From Actinobacteria bacterium OK074 (GTDB lineage: Bacteria; Actinomycetota; Actinomycetes; Streptomycetales; Streptomycetaceae): 64,000 nucleotides of DNA. This document shows, piece after piece, positions 7,679-17,007 of this stretch (within the stretch, counting starts at the first letter, position 1; every line of letters begins with the position of its first letter). The DNA is taken from assembly GCA_001298575.1 (NCBI GenBank), contig LJCV01000055.1, forward strand, positions 186,001-250,000, read 5' to 3'. Below the pieces are notes generated by a model that saw only the letters and a list, made by a program, of their open reading frames with translations, searched no databases and had not been told where the DNA came from. The position numbers and the translations under genes are program-made.

Positions 7679-8584
7679 ATGATCCGCACTGTTGTCGCAG
7701 GTCTCGACGGCTCTCCCGAAAGCCGTGCCGCGGCCGAGTGGGCGGCCCGCGAGGCGAAGCTGCGCGGTCTCTCGCTGAAGGTCGTCAACGTCTGGGAGCC
7801 CGTTCCGGACCCGATGGCCCAGGCCCCGCTGCTGGGCGCCGAGACGCAGCAGCACTGGAGCGAGCGCGTTGCCCGGGAGGCGGGCGAGGGGCTCCGGCTG
7901 CGCCACCCCGGGGTGGAAGTGACCGTGGAACAGACGGGCGGCCGTCCCGCCGACGTCCTGGTGGACGCGGCGAAGGACGCCGAACTGCTGGTCCTCGGCT
8001 CCCGCGGGCTCGGCGGACTCGGCGGTTTCCTGGTCGGGTCCGTCGGACTGTCCGTCGCCGCGCACGCCGAGGTGCCCGTGGTCTTCGTCCGCGCCCTCGC
8101 ACAGGCCGCCGACGAGCACGCGCCGGACCCGACGGGCATCCCGTCCGCCGCGACCGCGTTCCGCCCCGTGCTCCTCGGCCTGGACACCGCGCGTCCCGCC
8201 GACCCGCTGATCGCCTTCGCCTTCGAGGAGGCCGACCGCCGCGCCACGGCCCTGCGGGTGGTGCACGGCTGGACCCCGCCGCCCTACTACGCCTACGCCC
8301 TGGGCGCCGACTTCGAGCTGCACGCCGACCTCGCCCGGCAGGAGGCCGAGGAACTGACCGCCCTCCTGCGTCCGTGGCGGCAGAAGTTCCCGTCCGTCGA
8401 CGTCACCGAGGAGACCCCCGCCGGCAGCGCCCCGGCCGCCCTGGTCGACGCGGCCCGCGAGGCATCCCTGGTCGTCGTCGGCCGCCGCATCCGCCGGGGC
8501 ACGTTCGGTGCCCACATCGGTCCCGTCACGCACGCCGTGCTGCACCACGCCACCGCCCCCGTCGCCGTCGTCCCGCACGACTGA
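7679..8584 (+). CDS. Universal stress protein, two tandem UspA domains
   Basis: 301 residues with two UspA folds (about 1-145 and 158-300). The first contains GSRGLGGLGGFLVGSVGLSV, the G-2x-G-9x-G(S/T) ATP-binding signature; the second ends in the usual CP/AVVPHD-like strand (ATAPVAVVPHD) with a weaker signature. Tandem USPs of this length are the typical Dos-regulon type (for example Rv2623 and Rv1996). A very strong ribosome site (AGGAGG) lies 7 nt before the ATG. First gene of a run USP-adh-USP-gap with short gaps or overlaps. Confidence 0.92.
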   Translation: MIRTVVAGLDGSPESRAAAEWAAREAKLRGLSLKVVNVWEPVPDPMAQAPLLGAETQQHWSERVAREAGEGLRLRHPGVEVTVEQTGGRPADVLVDAAKDAELLVLGSRGLGGLGGFLVGSVGLSVAAHAEVPVVFVRALAQAADEHAPDPTGIPSAATAFRPVLLGLDTARPADPLIAFAFEEADRRATALRVVHGWTPPPYYAYALGADFELHADLARQEAEELTALLRPWRQKFPSVDVTEETPAGSAPAALVDAAREASLVVVGRRIRRGTFGAHIGPVTHAVLHHATAPVAVVPHD

Positions 8585-8609
8585 CGCCCGTCCCGAAGGA
8601 GCAGCAACC

Positions 8610-9632
8610 ATGAAGGCAGCAGTCGTACGGGCCTTCGGTGAACCCCTGGTCATCGAGGAGCGCCCCGATCCCGAGCCCGGCCCCGGCCAGGTCCGCGTCC
8701 GCGTCGAGGCGTCCGGGCTGTGCCACACCGACATCCACGCCGCCCGCGGCGACTGGCCCGTCAAACCGAATCCGCCGTTCGTCCCCGGCCACGAGGGCGT
8801 CGGTCTCGTCGAGGAACTCGGCGAAGGCGTCACGCACTTGAGCATCGGCCAGCGGGTCGCCGTGCCCTGGCTCGGCCGGGCGTGCGGGCGGTGCGAGCAC
8901 TGCCTGTCCGGCTGGGAGACGCTGTGCGAGCGGCAGGTCAACACCGGCTACGGCTGCGACGGCGCGCACGCCGAGAAGATGCTCGCCTGGGCCGACTTCG
9001 CCCAGCCCGTGCCCGACGGCGTGAGCGCGTTCGAGGCCGCCCCGCTGACCTGCGCGGGCGTCACCACCTACAAGGCGCTCAAGGTCGCCGGCGTACGGCC
9101 CTCCCAGCTCGTCGCCGTCTCCGGCGTCGGCGGGCTCGGGCATCTGGCGGTGCAGTACGCGAAGATCGCCGGAGCCACCGTCGCCGCGATCGACGTCACC
9201 GACGACAAACTCGAACTCGCCGCCGAACTGGGCGCCGACCTCGTCATCGACGCCCGCAAGGACGACGTCGGCCAGGTCCTCAAACAGCACGGCGGCGCCC
9301 ACGCGGCCATCGCGCTCGCCGTGAACGAGGCCGCGTTCGCCGCCGTCAACTCCGGCCTGCGGCGCGGCGGGAAGCTCGTCATGGTCGCGCTGCCCGCCCA
9401 CGGCACCGTCCAGGTCCCGATCTTCGACACCGTCCTGAACGGGACCTCGGTGATCGGCTCGATCGTCGGCACGCGGCAGGATCTCGACGAGGTCTTCCAA
9501 CTGCACGCGGCGGGCCGCACGAAGGTCGTCCACGAGACCCGGCCGCTGGCCGCCGTGAACGAGTCCGTCGACGCGGTGCTGCGCGGCGAGATCAAGGCCC
9601 GGATCGTCTTCGACCTCGGAGCGGGGCGGTGA
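8610..9632 (+). CDS. Zinc-dependent alcohol dehydrogenase (AdhP-like)
   Basis: Medium-chain dehydrogenase/reductase of 340 residues interconverting alcohols and aldehydes with NAD(H). Catalytic zinc ligands are visible in GLCHTD and GHEG, and the structural zinc site is the four cysteines of CGRCEHCLSGWETLC. The Rossmann motif is GVGGLGHLAVQYAK. Start is the ATG preceded by GAAGGAG. It sits 25 nt after one USP gene and its TGA overlaps the GTG of the next by 4 nt, so the three are cotranscribed. In this setting it probably regenerates NAD+ by reducing acetaldehyde at low oxygen. Confidence 0.93.
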   Translation: MKAAVVRAFGEPLVIEERPDPEPGPGQVRVRVEASGLCHTDIHAARGDWPVKPNPPFVPGHEGVGLVEELGEGVTHLSIGQRVAVPWLGRACGRCEHCLSGWETLCERQVNTGYGCDGAHAEKMLAWADFAQPVPDGVSAFEAAPLTCAGVTTYKALKVAGVRPSQLVAVSGVGGLGHLAVQYAKIAGATVAAIDVTDDKLELAAELGADLVIDARKDDVGQVLKQHGGAHAAIALAVNEAAFAAVNSGLRRGGKLVMVALPAHGTVQVPIFDTVLNGTSVIGSIVGTRQDLDEVFQLHAAGRTKVVHETRPLAAVNESVDAVLRGEIKARIVFDLGAGR

Positions 9633-10510
9633 GCGCGGTGACACTTCCGCTGATCGTGGGCGTGGACGGCTCCGAGCCGAGTCTGCGCGCCGTCGACTGG
9701 GCGGCCGACGAGGCCCTGCTGCGCGGGATCCCGCTGCGGGTGGTGTACGCCTCGCTGTGGGAGCGCTACGAGGGCACCTCGCTCGCCGGGGACCTCGGCA
9801 AACCCTCGGAGCAGGTGCTGGCCGACGACATCGTCGACAGCGCCGCCCGCCGGGCGCGCCGCCGCCATCCGGACCTCGACGTGAGCGTCGACGTGGTCCC
9901 GGAGGAGCCCGAGTACGGGCTGGTGCGCGAGGGGCGGCGCGCTACCGCCCTGGTTCTCGGCACCCGGGGCCGCAGCGGCCTGACGGACCTGGTCCTGGGC
10001 TCCGTCAGCCTGACCGTGGCCGCCCGCGCCGACTGCCCGGTGATCGTGCTGCGCGGCAGCCACGACAACCGGGCCCTGTCCGGCACCGACGGACGGATCG
10101 TCGTGGGCGTCGGTGACGACGCCAAGGAGTCGCCGGCCCTGCGCTTCGCCGCCGACGAGGCCCGCCGCCGCGGGGTGCCCCTGGAGGCCGTACGCGCCTG
10201 GCGGTGCCCCGCGTACGAGTCCAGCGACCACCCGCTGATGGCCGGGGAACCCGCCCGGCTGCACGAGGAGCACGCCGTCGAGGCGCTGGACGCGGCGCTG
10301 GCGGACCTCCCCGCGGACGTCGAGGTGCACGGGCGCACCGTCGAGGGCCACGCCCGCAAGGTGCTGCTGGAAGCCTCCGCGGGCGCCGGCCTGCTGGTCG
10401 TCGGGGCCAGGCGCCGCGACGTCACCTTCGGGCTCCAACTCGGCCGCGTCGCCCACGGGGTGCTGCACCACGCGGACTGCCCCGTCGCCGTCGTACCGCA
10501 CCGGGTGTGA
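9629..10510 (+). CDS. Universal stress protein, two tandem UspA domains
   Basis: 293 residues. Domain 1 (about 6-145) has GTRGRSGLTDLVLGSVSLTVAA, a good ATP-binding signature; domain 2 (about 155-292) ends in HADCPVAVVPHRV. The chosen GTG overlaps the upstream alcohol dehydrogenase stop (GTGA); a second GTG nine nucleotides on is possible. Followed after 67 nt by gap. Same general type as the USP at 7679 but clearly divergent from it, so it is not a recent duplicate. Confidence 0.9.
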   Translation: MSAVTLPLIVGVDGSEPSLRAVDWAADEALLRGIPLRVVYASLWERYEGTSLAGDLGKPSEQVLADDIVDSAARRARRRHPDLDVSVDVVPEEPEYGLVREGRRATALVLGTRGRSGLTDLVLGSVSLTVAARADCPVIVLRGSHDNRALSGTDGRIVVGVGDDAKESPALRFAADEARRRGVPLEAVRAWRCPAYESSDHPLMAGEPARLHEEHAVEALDAALADLPADVEVHGRTVEGHARKVLLEASAGAGLLVVGARRRDVTFGLQLGRVAHGVLHHADCPVAVVPHRV

Positions 10511-10577
10511 GGGCCGGGACCGGTCCAGCGGCGCTCGCCCTTCTGAATCCCCGCGCCACGCAAAGGAGTTCACCGAC

Positions 10578-11591
10578 ATGACCGTACGCGTCGGCATCAA
10601 CGGCTTCGGCCGTATCGGCCGCACCTATCTGCGCGCGGCACTCGACCGCGCCGAAGCGGGCACCCAGGACGTCGAGGTCGTCGCGATCAACGACATCACC
10701 TCGCCCGCCACACTCGCCCATCTCCTGGAGTACGACTCGACGTTCGGGCACATCGGGCGCGAGGTCGCGCACGACGACAGCTCGATCACCGTCGACGGCC
10801 GGCGCATCGCCGTCACCGCCGAGCGCGACCCGGACGCCCTGCGCTGGGCCGACTACGGCGCCGACATCGTCGTCGAGTCCACCGGCCGCTTCCGCGACCG
10901 CGACTCCGCCGCCCTGCACCTGAAGAGCGGCGCCCACACGGTGCTGCTCTCGGCGCCGGGCAAGAACGCGGACGCGACCATCGTGATGGGCGTCAACGAC
11001 GGCACCTACGACCGCCACCGCGACCGGATCGTGTCGGCCGCCTCCTGCACCACCAACTGCGTCGCCCCGATGGTGAAGGTGCTGCACGAGGCGTTCGGCA
11101 TCGACCGCGGTGTGATGACGACCATCCACGGCTACACCAACGACCAGTCCCTGATCGACAGCCCGCACAAGGACCTGCGCCGGGCCCGCTCGGCGGCGCT
11201 CAGCATCATTCCGACCAGCACGGGCGCCGCCCGCGCGGTGGGGCTCGTACTGCCGGAGCTGGCGGGCGCGCTGGACGGGATCGCCGTCCGCGTGCCGGTG
11301 GAGGACGGCTCGCTCACCGACCTCGCCGTGGTCCTGAAGCGCGAGGCGACCGCGGACGCGGTCAACGAGGCGTTCGCCACGGCCGCCGAGGGACCGCTCA
11401 ACGGCATCCTGCGGGTGTCGAAGGCGCCCATCGTCTCCCGCGACGTCATCGGCGACCCCGCGTCCTGTGTCTTCGACCCGGCCCTGACCCAGGCGAACGG
11501 CACACTCGTGAAGGTCTTCGGCTGGTACGACAACGAGTGGGGCTACACCAACCGGCTCCTGGACCTCACGGCGCTGGTGGCGGACGACTGA
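10578..11591 (+). CDS. gap: Glyceraldehyde-3-phosphate dehydrogenase, type I
   Basis: Glycolytic phosphorylating dehydrogenase of 337 residues, full length. It has INGFGRIGR at the N-terminus, the catalytic Cys in SAASCTTNCVAP (about residues 154-165), and the C-terminal FGWYDNEWGYTNRL. AAAGGAG precedes the ATG. This is probably a second gap gene in the genome, placed in the low-oxygen island to support substrate-level phosphorylation. A related 16-bp element, GGGCCGGGACCGGTCC (10511-10526), lies upstream with the half-sites 4 rather than 2 bp apart, so it may have its own weak operator besides readthrough from the USP/adh genes. Confidence 0.95.
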   Translation: MTVRVGINGFGRIGRTYLRAALDRAEAGTQDVEVVAINDITSPATLAHLLEYDSTFGHIGREVAHDDSSITVDGRRIAVTAERDPDALRWADYGADIVVESTGRFRDRDSAALHLKSGAHTVLLSAPGKNADATIVMGVNDGTYDRHRDRIVSAASCTTNCVAPMVKVLHEAFGIDRGVMTTIHGYTNDQSLIDSPHKDLRRARSAALSIIPTSTGAARAVGLVLPELAGALDGIAVRVPVEDGSLTDLAVVLKREATADAVNEAFATAAEGPLNGILRVSKAPIVSRDVIGDPASCVFDPALTQANGTLVKVFGWYDNEWGYTNRLLDLTALVADD

Positions 11592-11731
11592 CCTGCCTTG
11601 GGACCGACCCCGAGGGGGACCGCTGCCGCGGGAAACTCACCCGCGGCCCGGTCCCCTCCGCCGACTCGGCCCGCCTTGTCCCGCTCGGGACGCCGAAGCG
11701 CCCGCCGCCGTCCGGTCGGTGCCGGAAGGTT

Positions 11732-11745
11732 GGGCCGACCGGCCC
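11732..11745. promoter_or_regulatory. Candidate DevR-type operator upstream of the Pat-like gene
   Basis: GGGCCGACCGGCCC, identical to the sites at 4197 and 23307. It lies 85 nt upstream of the Pat-like start. A poor second copy may exist at 11753-11766 (ACCCCGGACAGCCC). Confidence 0.6.
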
Positions 11746-11829
11746 CCGCCGCACCCCGGACAGCCCATGGGAGCGTTCGCCGATCCGCTGGATGCTCGAA
11801 GTGCCGAGAGAGGCATGGAGGAGACCCCG

Positions 11830-14526
11830 ATGACGGACGACACGCTCAACCGACCCCTGGTCCACGCCCTGCTGGCGGACGGCAGCACCGTGTGCATCCG
11901 CCCCGCGGCGCCGGGAGACCACGACCAACTGGCAGGGTTCTACGAGGAGATGTCCCCGGAGAACGTGCGGTTGAGGTTCTTCACGGTGAGCCGGCGGTCG
12001 GCCGCTCTGGCCGCCGACCGGGCCTGTGGCAGGCCCCACCCCGGCTACCGCGCCCTGCTGGCCGAGACCCAGGGCCGGGTCGTCGGCCTCGCCGAGTACG
12101 ACACCGGCGGCGCGGGCCGGGACTCCGCGGAGATCTCCATCGCCGTCGCCGACGGACTGCACCACCGCGGCGTGGGCACGCTGCTGGTCGAGCACCTGGT
12201 CTCCGCGGCCCGTGCCGAGGGCATCGACACCTTCACCGCCGACGCGCTCAGCGAGAACCACGAGGTGCTCCGGCTCTTCGCCGACCTCGGCCTGCGCACG
12301 GAACGCCGCTTCGAGGGCCCCGAGACGCGCTGCACCATCCGGCTCACCGAGGACGACACCTACCTCGCGGCCGTGGAGAGCCGGGGCCGGGCGGCCGACG
12401 TGGCCAGCCTCCGACCGCTGCTGCGGCCGGGCGTCGTCGCCGTCGTCGGAGCCGGCCGCAAGCCCGGCTCGGTCGGCCGCGCGATCCTCCACCACCTGCA
12501 CTCCGGCGGATTCACCGGGCAGCTCTTCGCGGTGAACCCCGGCGCCACCTCCATCCTCGGCGTCCCGTCCCACCCCTCCGTCGGCGCCCTGCCCAGGACG
12601 CCGGACCTGGTGGTTGTCGCCGTACCCGCCGAAGCCGTCCCGGCCACCGCCGAGGAGTGCGGTAAGGCCGGCGTACGGGCCCTGCTCGTGGTGACCGCCG
12701 GACTCGACAACGACCAGGCGCGGGCGCTGCGGTCCGCCTGCCACACCCACGGCATGCGCCTGATGGGCCCCAACTGCCTGGGCGTCTCCAACACCGAACC
12801 GGACCTGCGCCTGGACGCCACCTTCGCCGTCAACCACCCCCGCCCCGGCACCGCGGGCGTCGCCGTGCAGTCCGGCGGGGTCGGCATCGCCCTGCTCGAC
12901 GGGCTGTCCCGGCTGGGCATCGGCGTCTCCTCCTTCGCCTCGCTCGGCGACAAGTACGACGTCAGCGGCAACGACATGCTCCAGTGGTGGGAGAGCGACG
13001 GCGCCACCGACCTCGCCCTGCTGCACCTGGAGTCCTTCGGCAACCCGCGCGCGTTCTCCCGCACCGCGCGCCGGGTGACGCGCCGGATGCCGGTGCTGAC
13101 CGTCGACGCGGGCCGTACCGACGCCGGCCGGCGCGCCGCGGCCTCGCACACCGCGGCGGCCGCCACCCGCGCCATGACCCGCCAGGCCCTGTTCACCCAG
13201 GCCGGCATCACCGCGACCCGCTCGGTCGGTGAACTCCTGGAAACCGCCGCCCTGTTGCACTCCCAGCCACTGCCCGCCGGATCCCGCGTCGCGGTCGTCA
13301 CCAACGCGGGCGGAGCCGGGGTCCTCGCCGCCGACGCCTGCGCCGAGGCCGGGCTCACCCTGCCGACACCCACCGGCGAACTCGTTTCCGACCTGCTCGC
13401 CGTCCTGCCCGAGGGCGCGGCGGTCGGCAACCCCGTCGACGCCACCGCCGCCGTCACGGAGGAGCAACTCACGGACTGTGTGGACCGGATCCTGCGGTAC
13501 GGCGGTGTCGACGCCGTCCTCGTGGCCCTGGTCCCCACGGCGGTCGCCGAGGCGACCGGCGACGACCTGGTCCGGGCCCTCACCGGCGCCCCCGGACAGC
13601 GGCCGAAGCCGGTCGTCGCGGTCCGGCTCGAACAGGCCCTGCCCGTCGAGCTGCTGCCCGCCGCCGACGGCGCCACGGTGCCCGCCTACGCCGAACCCCA
13701 GGCGGCGGCACGGGCGTTGGCGCACGCGGCCCGCCGCGCGGCCCGGCTCGCCCGGCCCGCCGGGACGGTCCCCGACCTCGACGGCGTCGACACGGCCCGC
13801 GCCCACACCGTCGTCGAGACCTACCTCGACGCCAACCCCGACGGCGGCTGGCTCGACCCGCGCACCTGCGCCGAACTCCTCGCCTGCTACGGCGTTCCCC
13901 AGCTGCCGTGGGCCTGGGCGGAGACCGAGGACGAAGCCGTCGCCGTCGCCGAACGGCTGCGCGGCAGCGACGGCCGGGTGGTCATGAAGGCCCACTGGCC
14001 GGGGCTGCTGCACAAGAGCCAGCAGCACGCCGTCCACCTCGACCTGCGGGGCGACGGCGAAGTCCGCGCCGCCTTCCGGGACTTCGAGAACCGGTTCGCG
14101 GGACTGCTCACGGGCGTGCTCGTGCAGCCGCTCGCCGAGCGCGGCACCGAACTGTTCGCCGGCGTCGTCCAGGACCAGGTCTTCGGACCGCTCGTCCTGT
14201 TCGGCCTCGGCGGCACCGCGACCACGATCCTCGCCGACCACGCCGCCCGGCTCGCCCCGCTCACCGACCACGACGTGCACGACCTGATCACGGCCCCGCG
14301 CTGCGCCCCGCTCCTGTTCGGCGCGAACGGCAGCGGACCCGTCGACCTCCCGGGGCTGGAACAACTGCTGCTGCGTCTGTCCCGCATGGCCGGTGACCTG
14401 CCGCAGCTCGCCGAGGCCGACTTCAACCCCGTACTCGCGACACCGGGCGGCGTGTCCGTGCTCGATGCGCGCGTGCGTCTGCTGCCCGGCAGTGGGCAGG
14501 ACCCGTATCTGCGCCGGCTCCGCTGA
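11830..14526 (+). CDS. Pat-type GNAT acetyltransferase fused to an NDP-forming acyl-CoA synthetase-like protein
   Basis: 898 residues. The N-terminal GNAT domain (about 10-175) has the acetyl-CoA loop HHRGVGTLLVEHL. It is followed by a CoA-binding domain (VVAVVGAGRKPGSVGR, near 205), succinyl-CoA-ligase-like domains (MGPNCLGV; SHTAAAA where the phosphorylated His would lie) and a C-terminal ATP-grasp domain (about 690-890). This is the GNAT-first order seen in streptomycete PatA-like protein lysine acetyltransferases, the reverse of Salmonella Pat. Such enzymes acetylate and switch off acetyl-CoA synthetase and other enzymes; a direct acyl-CoA ligase activity is an alternative. The ATG at 11830 is preceded by GGAGGA. 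Confidence 0.88.
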   Translation: MTDDTLNRPLVHALLADGSTVCIRPAAPGDHDQLAGFYEEMSPENVRLRFFTVSRRSAALAADRACGRPHPGYRALLAETQGRVVGLAEYDTGGAGRDSAEISIAVADGLHHRGVGTLLVEHLVSAARAEGIDTFTADALSENHEVLRLFADLGLRTERRFEGPETRCTIRLTEDDTYLAAVESRGRAADVASLRPLLRPGVVAVVGAGRKPGSVGRAILHHLHSGGFTGQLFAVNPGATSILGVPSHPSVGALPRTPDLVVVAVPAEAVPATAEECGKAGVRALLVVTAGLDNDQARALRSACHTHGMRLMGPNCLGVSNTEPDLRLDATFAVNHPRPGTAGVAVQSGGVGIALLDGLSRLGIGVSSFASLGDKYDVSGNDMLQWWESDGATDLALLHLESFGNPRAFSRTARRVTRRMPVLTVDAGRTDAGRRAAASHTAAAATRAMTRQALFTQAGITATRSVGELLETAALLHSQPLPAGSRVAVVTNAGGAGVLAADACAEAGLTLPTPTGELVSDLLAVLPEGAAVGNPVDATAAVTEEQLTDCVDRILRYGGVDAVLVALVPTAVAEATGDDLVRALTGAPGQRPKPVVAVRLEQALPVELLPAADGATVPAYAEPQAAARALAHAARRAARLARPAGTVPDLDGVDTARAHTVVETYLDANPDGGWLDPRTCAELLACYGVPQLPWAWAETEDEAVAVAERLRGSDGRVVMKAHWPGLLHKSQQHAVHLDLRGDGEVRAAFRDFENRFAGLLTGVLVQPLAERGTELFAGVVQDQVFGPLVLFGLGGTATTILADHAARLAPLTDHDVHDLITAPRCAPLLFGANGSGPVDLPGLEQLLLRLSRMAGDLPQLAEADFNPVLATPGGVSVLDARVRLLPGSGQDPYLRRLR

Positions 14527-14538
14527 GGAGGGAACACC

Positions 14539-15270
14539 ATGAAGCACAACAAGGTCGGCTCCGTGATGACCATGGACGTCGTCCGGGTCACGTACGGCAC
14601 GCCGTTCAAGGAAGTGGCACGGCTGCTCGGCGAGTTCCGCATCAGCGGGCTGCCGGTGGTCGACGAGGACGACAAGGTCGTCGGGGTGCTCTCCGAGACG
14701 GACCTGATGGTCCGGCAGACCGAGACTCCCGACCCGTACGAGCCGAAGAGGCACCACCGGTTCGCCGGTCTGACCCGCGGTGGCAAGCAGCGGGCCGCGA
14801 AGGCCAGGGCCCGCACCGCCGGTCAGCTGATGACCAAGCCACCCGTCACGGTGGGCGCCGACGCCACCGTCGTCGAAGCCGCCCGGACCATGGCGCGGCA
14901 CGGCGTCAAGCGGCTGCCCGTACTGGACGAGGAGCAGCGGCTCGTCGGCATCGTCACCCGCCGCGACCTGCTCCAGGTCTTCCTGCGGCCGGACGCGGAG
15001 ATCCGCGCCGAGGTGATCGAGGAGGTGCTGGAGCGCACCCTGTGGCTGGCACCGGGCAGCTTCGACGTCTTCGTGGTGGAGGGCGTGGTCACGCTCTCCG
15101 GCCACATGGAACGCAGGAGCGAGACGGAGATCGCCCTCTCCATGACCCGCCAGATCGACGGGGTCGTCGGTGTGGTCGGCAAGCTCACCTACCGGCTGGA
15201 CGACTCGCGCGCCCGGCCCGGGGAGCAGGCCCTGCACGGCGTCACCGAGACCTGGCTCCGGCACCTGTGA
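14539..15270 (+). CDS. CBS-pair plus BON domain protein
   Basis: 243 residues: a pair of CBS domains (about 5-60 and 95-150), split by a basic linker (KRHHRFAGLTRGGKQRAAKARAR), and a BON domain at about 160-225 (FDVFVVEGVVTLSGHMERRSE). CBS pairs bind adenine nucleotides; BON domains often mediate membrane or protein contact. It resembles the mycobacterial Dos-regulon protein Rv2626c (Hrp1) in the CBS part. It lies 12 nt after the Pat-like gene with a GAGGAGG ribosome site, so it is cotranscribed. A paralogue lies within the hydrogenase operon (18104-18724). Confidence 0.88.
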   Translation: MKHNKVGSVMTMDVVRVTYGTPFKEVARLLGEFRISGLPVVDEDDKVVGVLSETDLMVRQTETPDPYEPKRHHRFAGLTRGGKQRAAKARARTAGQLMTKPPVTVGADATVVEAARTMARHGVKRLPVLDEEQRLVGIVTRRDLLQVFLRPDAEIRAEVIEEVLERTLWLAPGSFDVFVVEGVVTLSGHMERRSETEIALSMTRQIDGVVGVVGKLTYRLDDSRARPGEQALHGVTETWLRHL

Positions 15271-15317
15271 AGCGATCCGGCACCTGTGAACCGAGAGTGT
15301 GAGAGGAGGCGGCCGCC

Positions 15318-15827
15318 ATGCCCACCAGCGTGCTGGTCGTCCACGGGACGACGAACGGATCGACCGCACGGATCGCCGAGGCCGTGGCCGAGGTCCTGCG
15401 CAAGGAGGGGCTCGTCGCCGACCTGGCGTCGGCCGGGTCCGTCAGGGACGTGACACCGTACGGCGCCGTCGTGGTCGGCGGCGGACTGTACGCCGGACGC
15501 TGGCACCGCGACGCCCGCCGCTTCGTGCGCCGCAACCGCCGCGCACTGGCGAAGCGCCCGCTGTGGTTCTTCAGCAGCGGGCCGCTCGACGCCTCCGCCT
15601 CGGAGCGGGACATCCCGCCCGTGCCCGGCGTACGGCGTGCCATGGCGTTTCTCGACGTCAGGGACCACGCGACCTTCGGCGGCTGCCTGGAGGAGGGCGC
15701 CAAGGGCCGCATCGCCCGGATGATCGTGCGCAAGGGGAAGGGCGGTGACTTCCGCGACTTCCCGCGGATCGAGGCGTGGGCGGCGGGGATCGCCCGCGAA
15801 CTGGCGGGGGCGGCGGAGGACGGTTGA
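15318..15827 (+). CDS. Flavodoxin-domain protein (menaquinone-dependent protoporphyrinogen oxidase-like)
   Basis: 169 residues. The N-terminus VLVVHGTTNGSTARIAEAVAEVL is the FMN phosphate-binding loop of flavodoxin-like proteins, and VVVGGGLYAGRWHRDARRFVRRN matches the HemG/flavodoxin_5 type. It probably binds FMN and transfers electrons; the substrate is unknown. GAGGAGG lies before the ATG. Last gene of the pat-CBS-flavodoxin run; it converges on hypE with a long hairpin between. Confidence 0.82.
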   Translation: MPTSVLVVHGTTNGSTARIAEAVAEVLRKEGLVADLASAGSVRDVTPYGAVVVGGGLYAGRWHRDARRFVRRNRRALAKRPLWFFSSGPLDASASERDIPPVPGVRRAMAFLDVRDHATFGGCLEEGAKGRIARMIVRKGKGGDFRDFPRIEAWAAGIARELAGAAEDG

Positions 15828-15884
15828 GTGAGAGGGATGGACGGGCCCCGGCGCGGAAGATGTGTGCCGGGTCTGTCAACAAGC

Positions 15885-15922
15885 GTTGGCCAACGGGTGT
15901 AGGCAAACACCCGTTGGCCAAC
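15885..15922. terminator. Bidirectional terminator hairpin between the flavodoxin and hypE genes
   Basis: A perfect 16-bp stem (15885-15900 with 15907-15922) and a 6-nt loop, located between two convergent genes (stops at 15827 and 15973). It is flanked by a 12-bp direct repeat CAACAAGCGTTG at 15877-15888 and 15919-15930. Confidence 0.8.
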
Positions 15923-15972
15923 AAGCGTTGACAAGCCTCCGCCCCCAACTCGCCAACTCACCGGCCAACCGG

Positions 15973-17007
15973 TCAACAGATCCGCGGCAATAGCTCACCA
16001 AGCGGCATGTCCACGATGCGCCGCGCGCCCACCAGCGTCCGCGTCGTCACGCGCCCTGGCGCCCCTTCCGGCAGCACCTCCCCGATCCGCACGGCCGACG
16101 CACCCTCCGCCACCGACCGCATCGCGGCCAGCGCGTCCTCGGTCGTACCCGCGTCGACGAAGGCGACCAGACAGCCCTCGTTGGCGACGACCAGCGGGTC
16201 CAGGCCCAGCAGATCGCACGCGGAGGCGACCGCCCCCGGCACCGGCACGGCACTCTCCTCGATCTCCACGGCGACGGACGAGTCACGGGCGATCTCGTTG
16301 AGGGCGGCGGCCAGCCCGCCCCGGGTCGGGTCGCGCAGCACGTGCACGGCGGCGCCGAGCGGCGTCAGCGCCCGCACCAGCCGGTGCAGCGGCCGGGAGT
16401 CCGACGCGATGTCGCCCTCGAAGCCGAGGCCCTCGCGGGTACTGAGCACGGTCGTGCCGTGCAGCCCGATCGGCCCCGACAGCAGGACCGCGTCCCCGGG
16501 CCGGGCCGCCGCGGCCGACGGCGCGAGGAGCGCGTGCCGCTGCCCCACGCCCGTGGTGTTGATGAACAGCCGGTCGGCCGCGCCCCGCCCCACGACCTTC
16601 GTGTCCCCGGTGATCACGGGCACCCCCACGTCCGCCGCCGCCTTCCCCAACGACTCCATGACGGCCCGGAGTTCGGCCAGCGGCAGCCCCTCCTCGATGA
16701 TCAGGGAGACCGACAGCGCCAGCGGCCACGCACCCCGCATCGCGAGGTCGTTGACCGTGCCGTGCACGGCGAGCGACCCGATGTCCCCGCCGGGGAAGAA
16801 CAGCGGGCTGACGACGAAACTGTCCGTGCTCATCACCAGCTCCGGGTGCCAGGGCAGCAGCGCGGCGTCCTCCAGCGGCCCCGCGCCACCGCCGACGGCG
16901 GGCAGCACCAGCCCGTCCAGCAGCTCCTCGGTGAGCCGCCCGCCGGCGCCGTGACCCAGCAGGACCACCTCGTCCTCGTGCGCGGGGGTGGGACATTGGA
17001 TGTTCAC
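15973..17007 (-). CDS. hypE: Hydrogenase maturation protein HypE
   Basis: Carbamoyl dehydratase of 344 residues. It converts the thiocarbamate made by HypF on its C-terminal Cys to thiocyanate, the source of the CN ligands of the NiFe site. The essential C-terminal motif PRIC is present, as is the AIRS-type ATP-binding signature ([19 protein letters not shown]). The GTG start overlaps the hypD stop by 4 nt (GTGA). Last gene of the hydrogenase transcription unit beginning at 23232. Confidence 0.96.
   Translation of the reverse strand: MNIQCPTPAHEDEVVLLGHGAGGRLTEELLDGLVLPAVGGGAGPLEDAALLPWHPELVMSTDSFVVSPLFFPGGDIGSLAVHGTVNDLAMRGAWPLALSVSLIIEEGLPLAELRAVMESLGKAAADVGVPVITGDTKVVGRGAADRLFINTTGVGQRHALLAPSAAAARPGDAVLLSGPIGLHGTTVLSTREGLGFEGDIASDSRPLHRLVRALTPLGAAVHVLRDPTRGGLAAALNEIARDSSVAVEIEESAVPVPGAVASACDLLGLDPLVVANEGCLVAFVDAGTTEDALAAMRSVAEGASAVRIGEVLPEGAPGRVTTRTLVGARRIVDMPLGELLPRIC

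Noticed and set aside
11566..15369. Long minus-strand frame (about 1,270 codons) opposite pat and CBS genes
   Set aside because: Antisense shadow; the plus-strand proteins have clear domains and ribosome sites.
15877..15930. Direct repeats flanking the 15885 hairpin as a mini CRISPR or attachment site
   Set aside because: Only two 12-bp copies that are part of the terminator arms; no spacers, no integrase or cas gene nearby.
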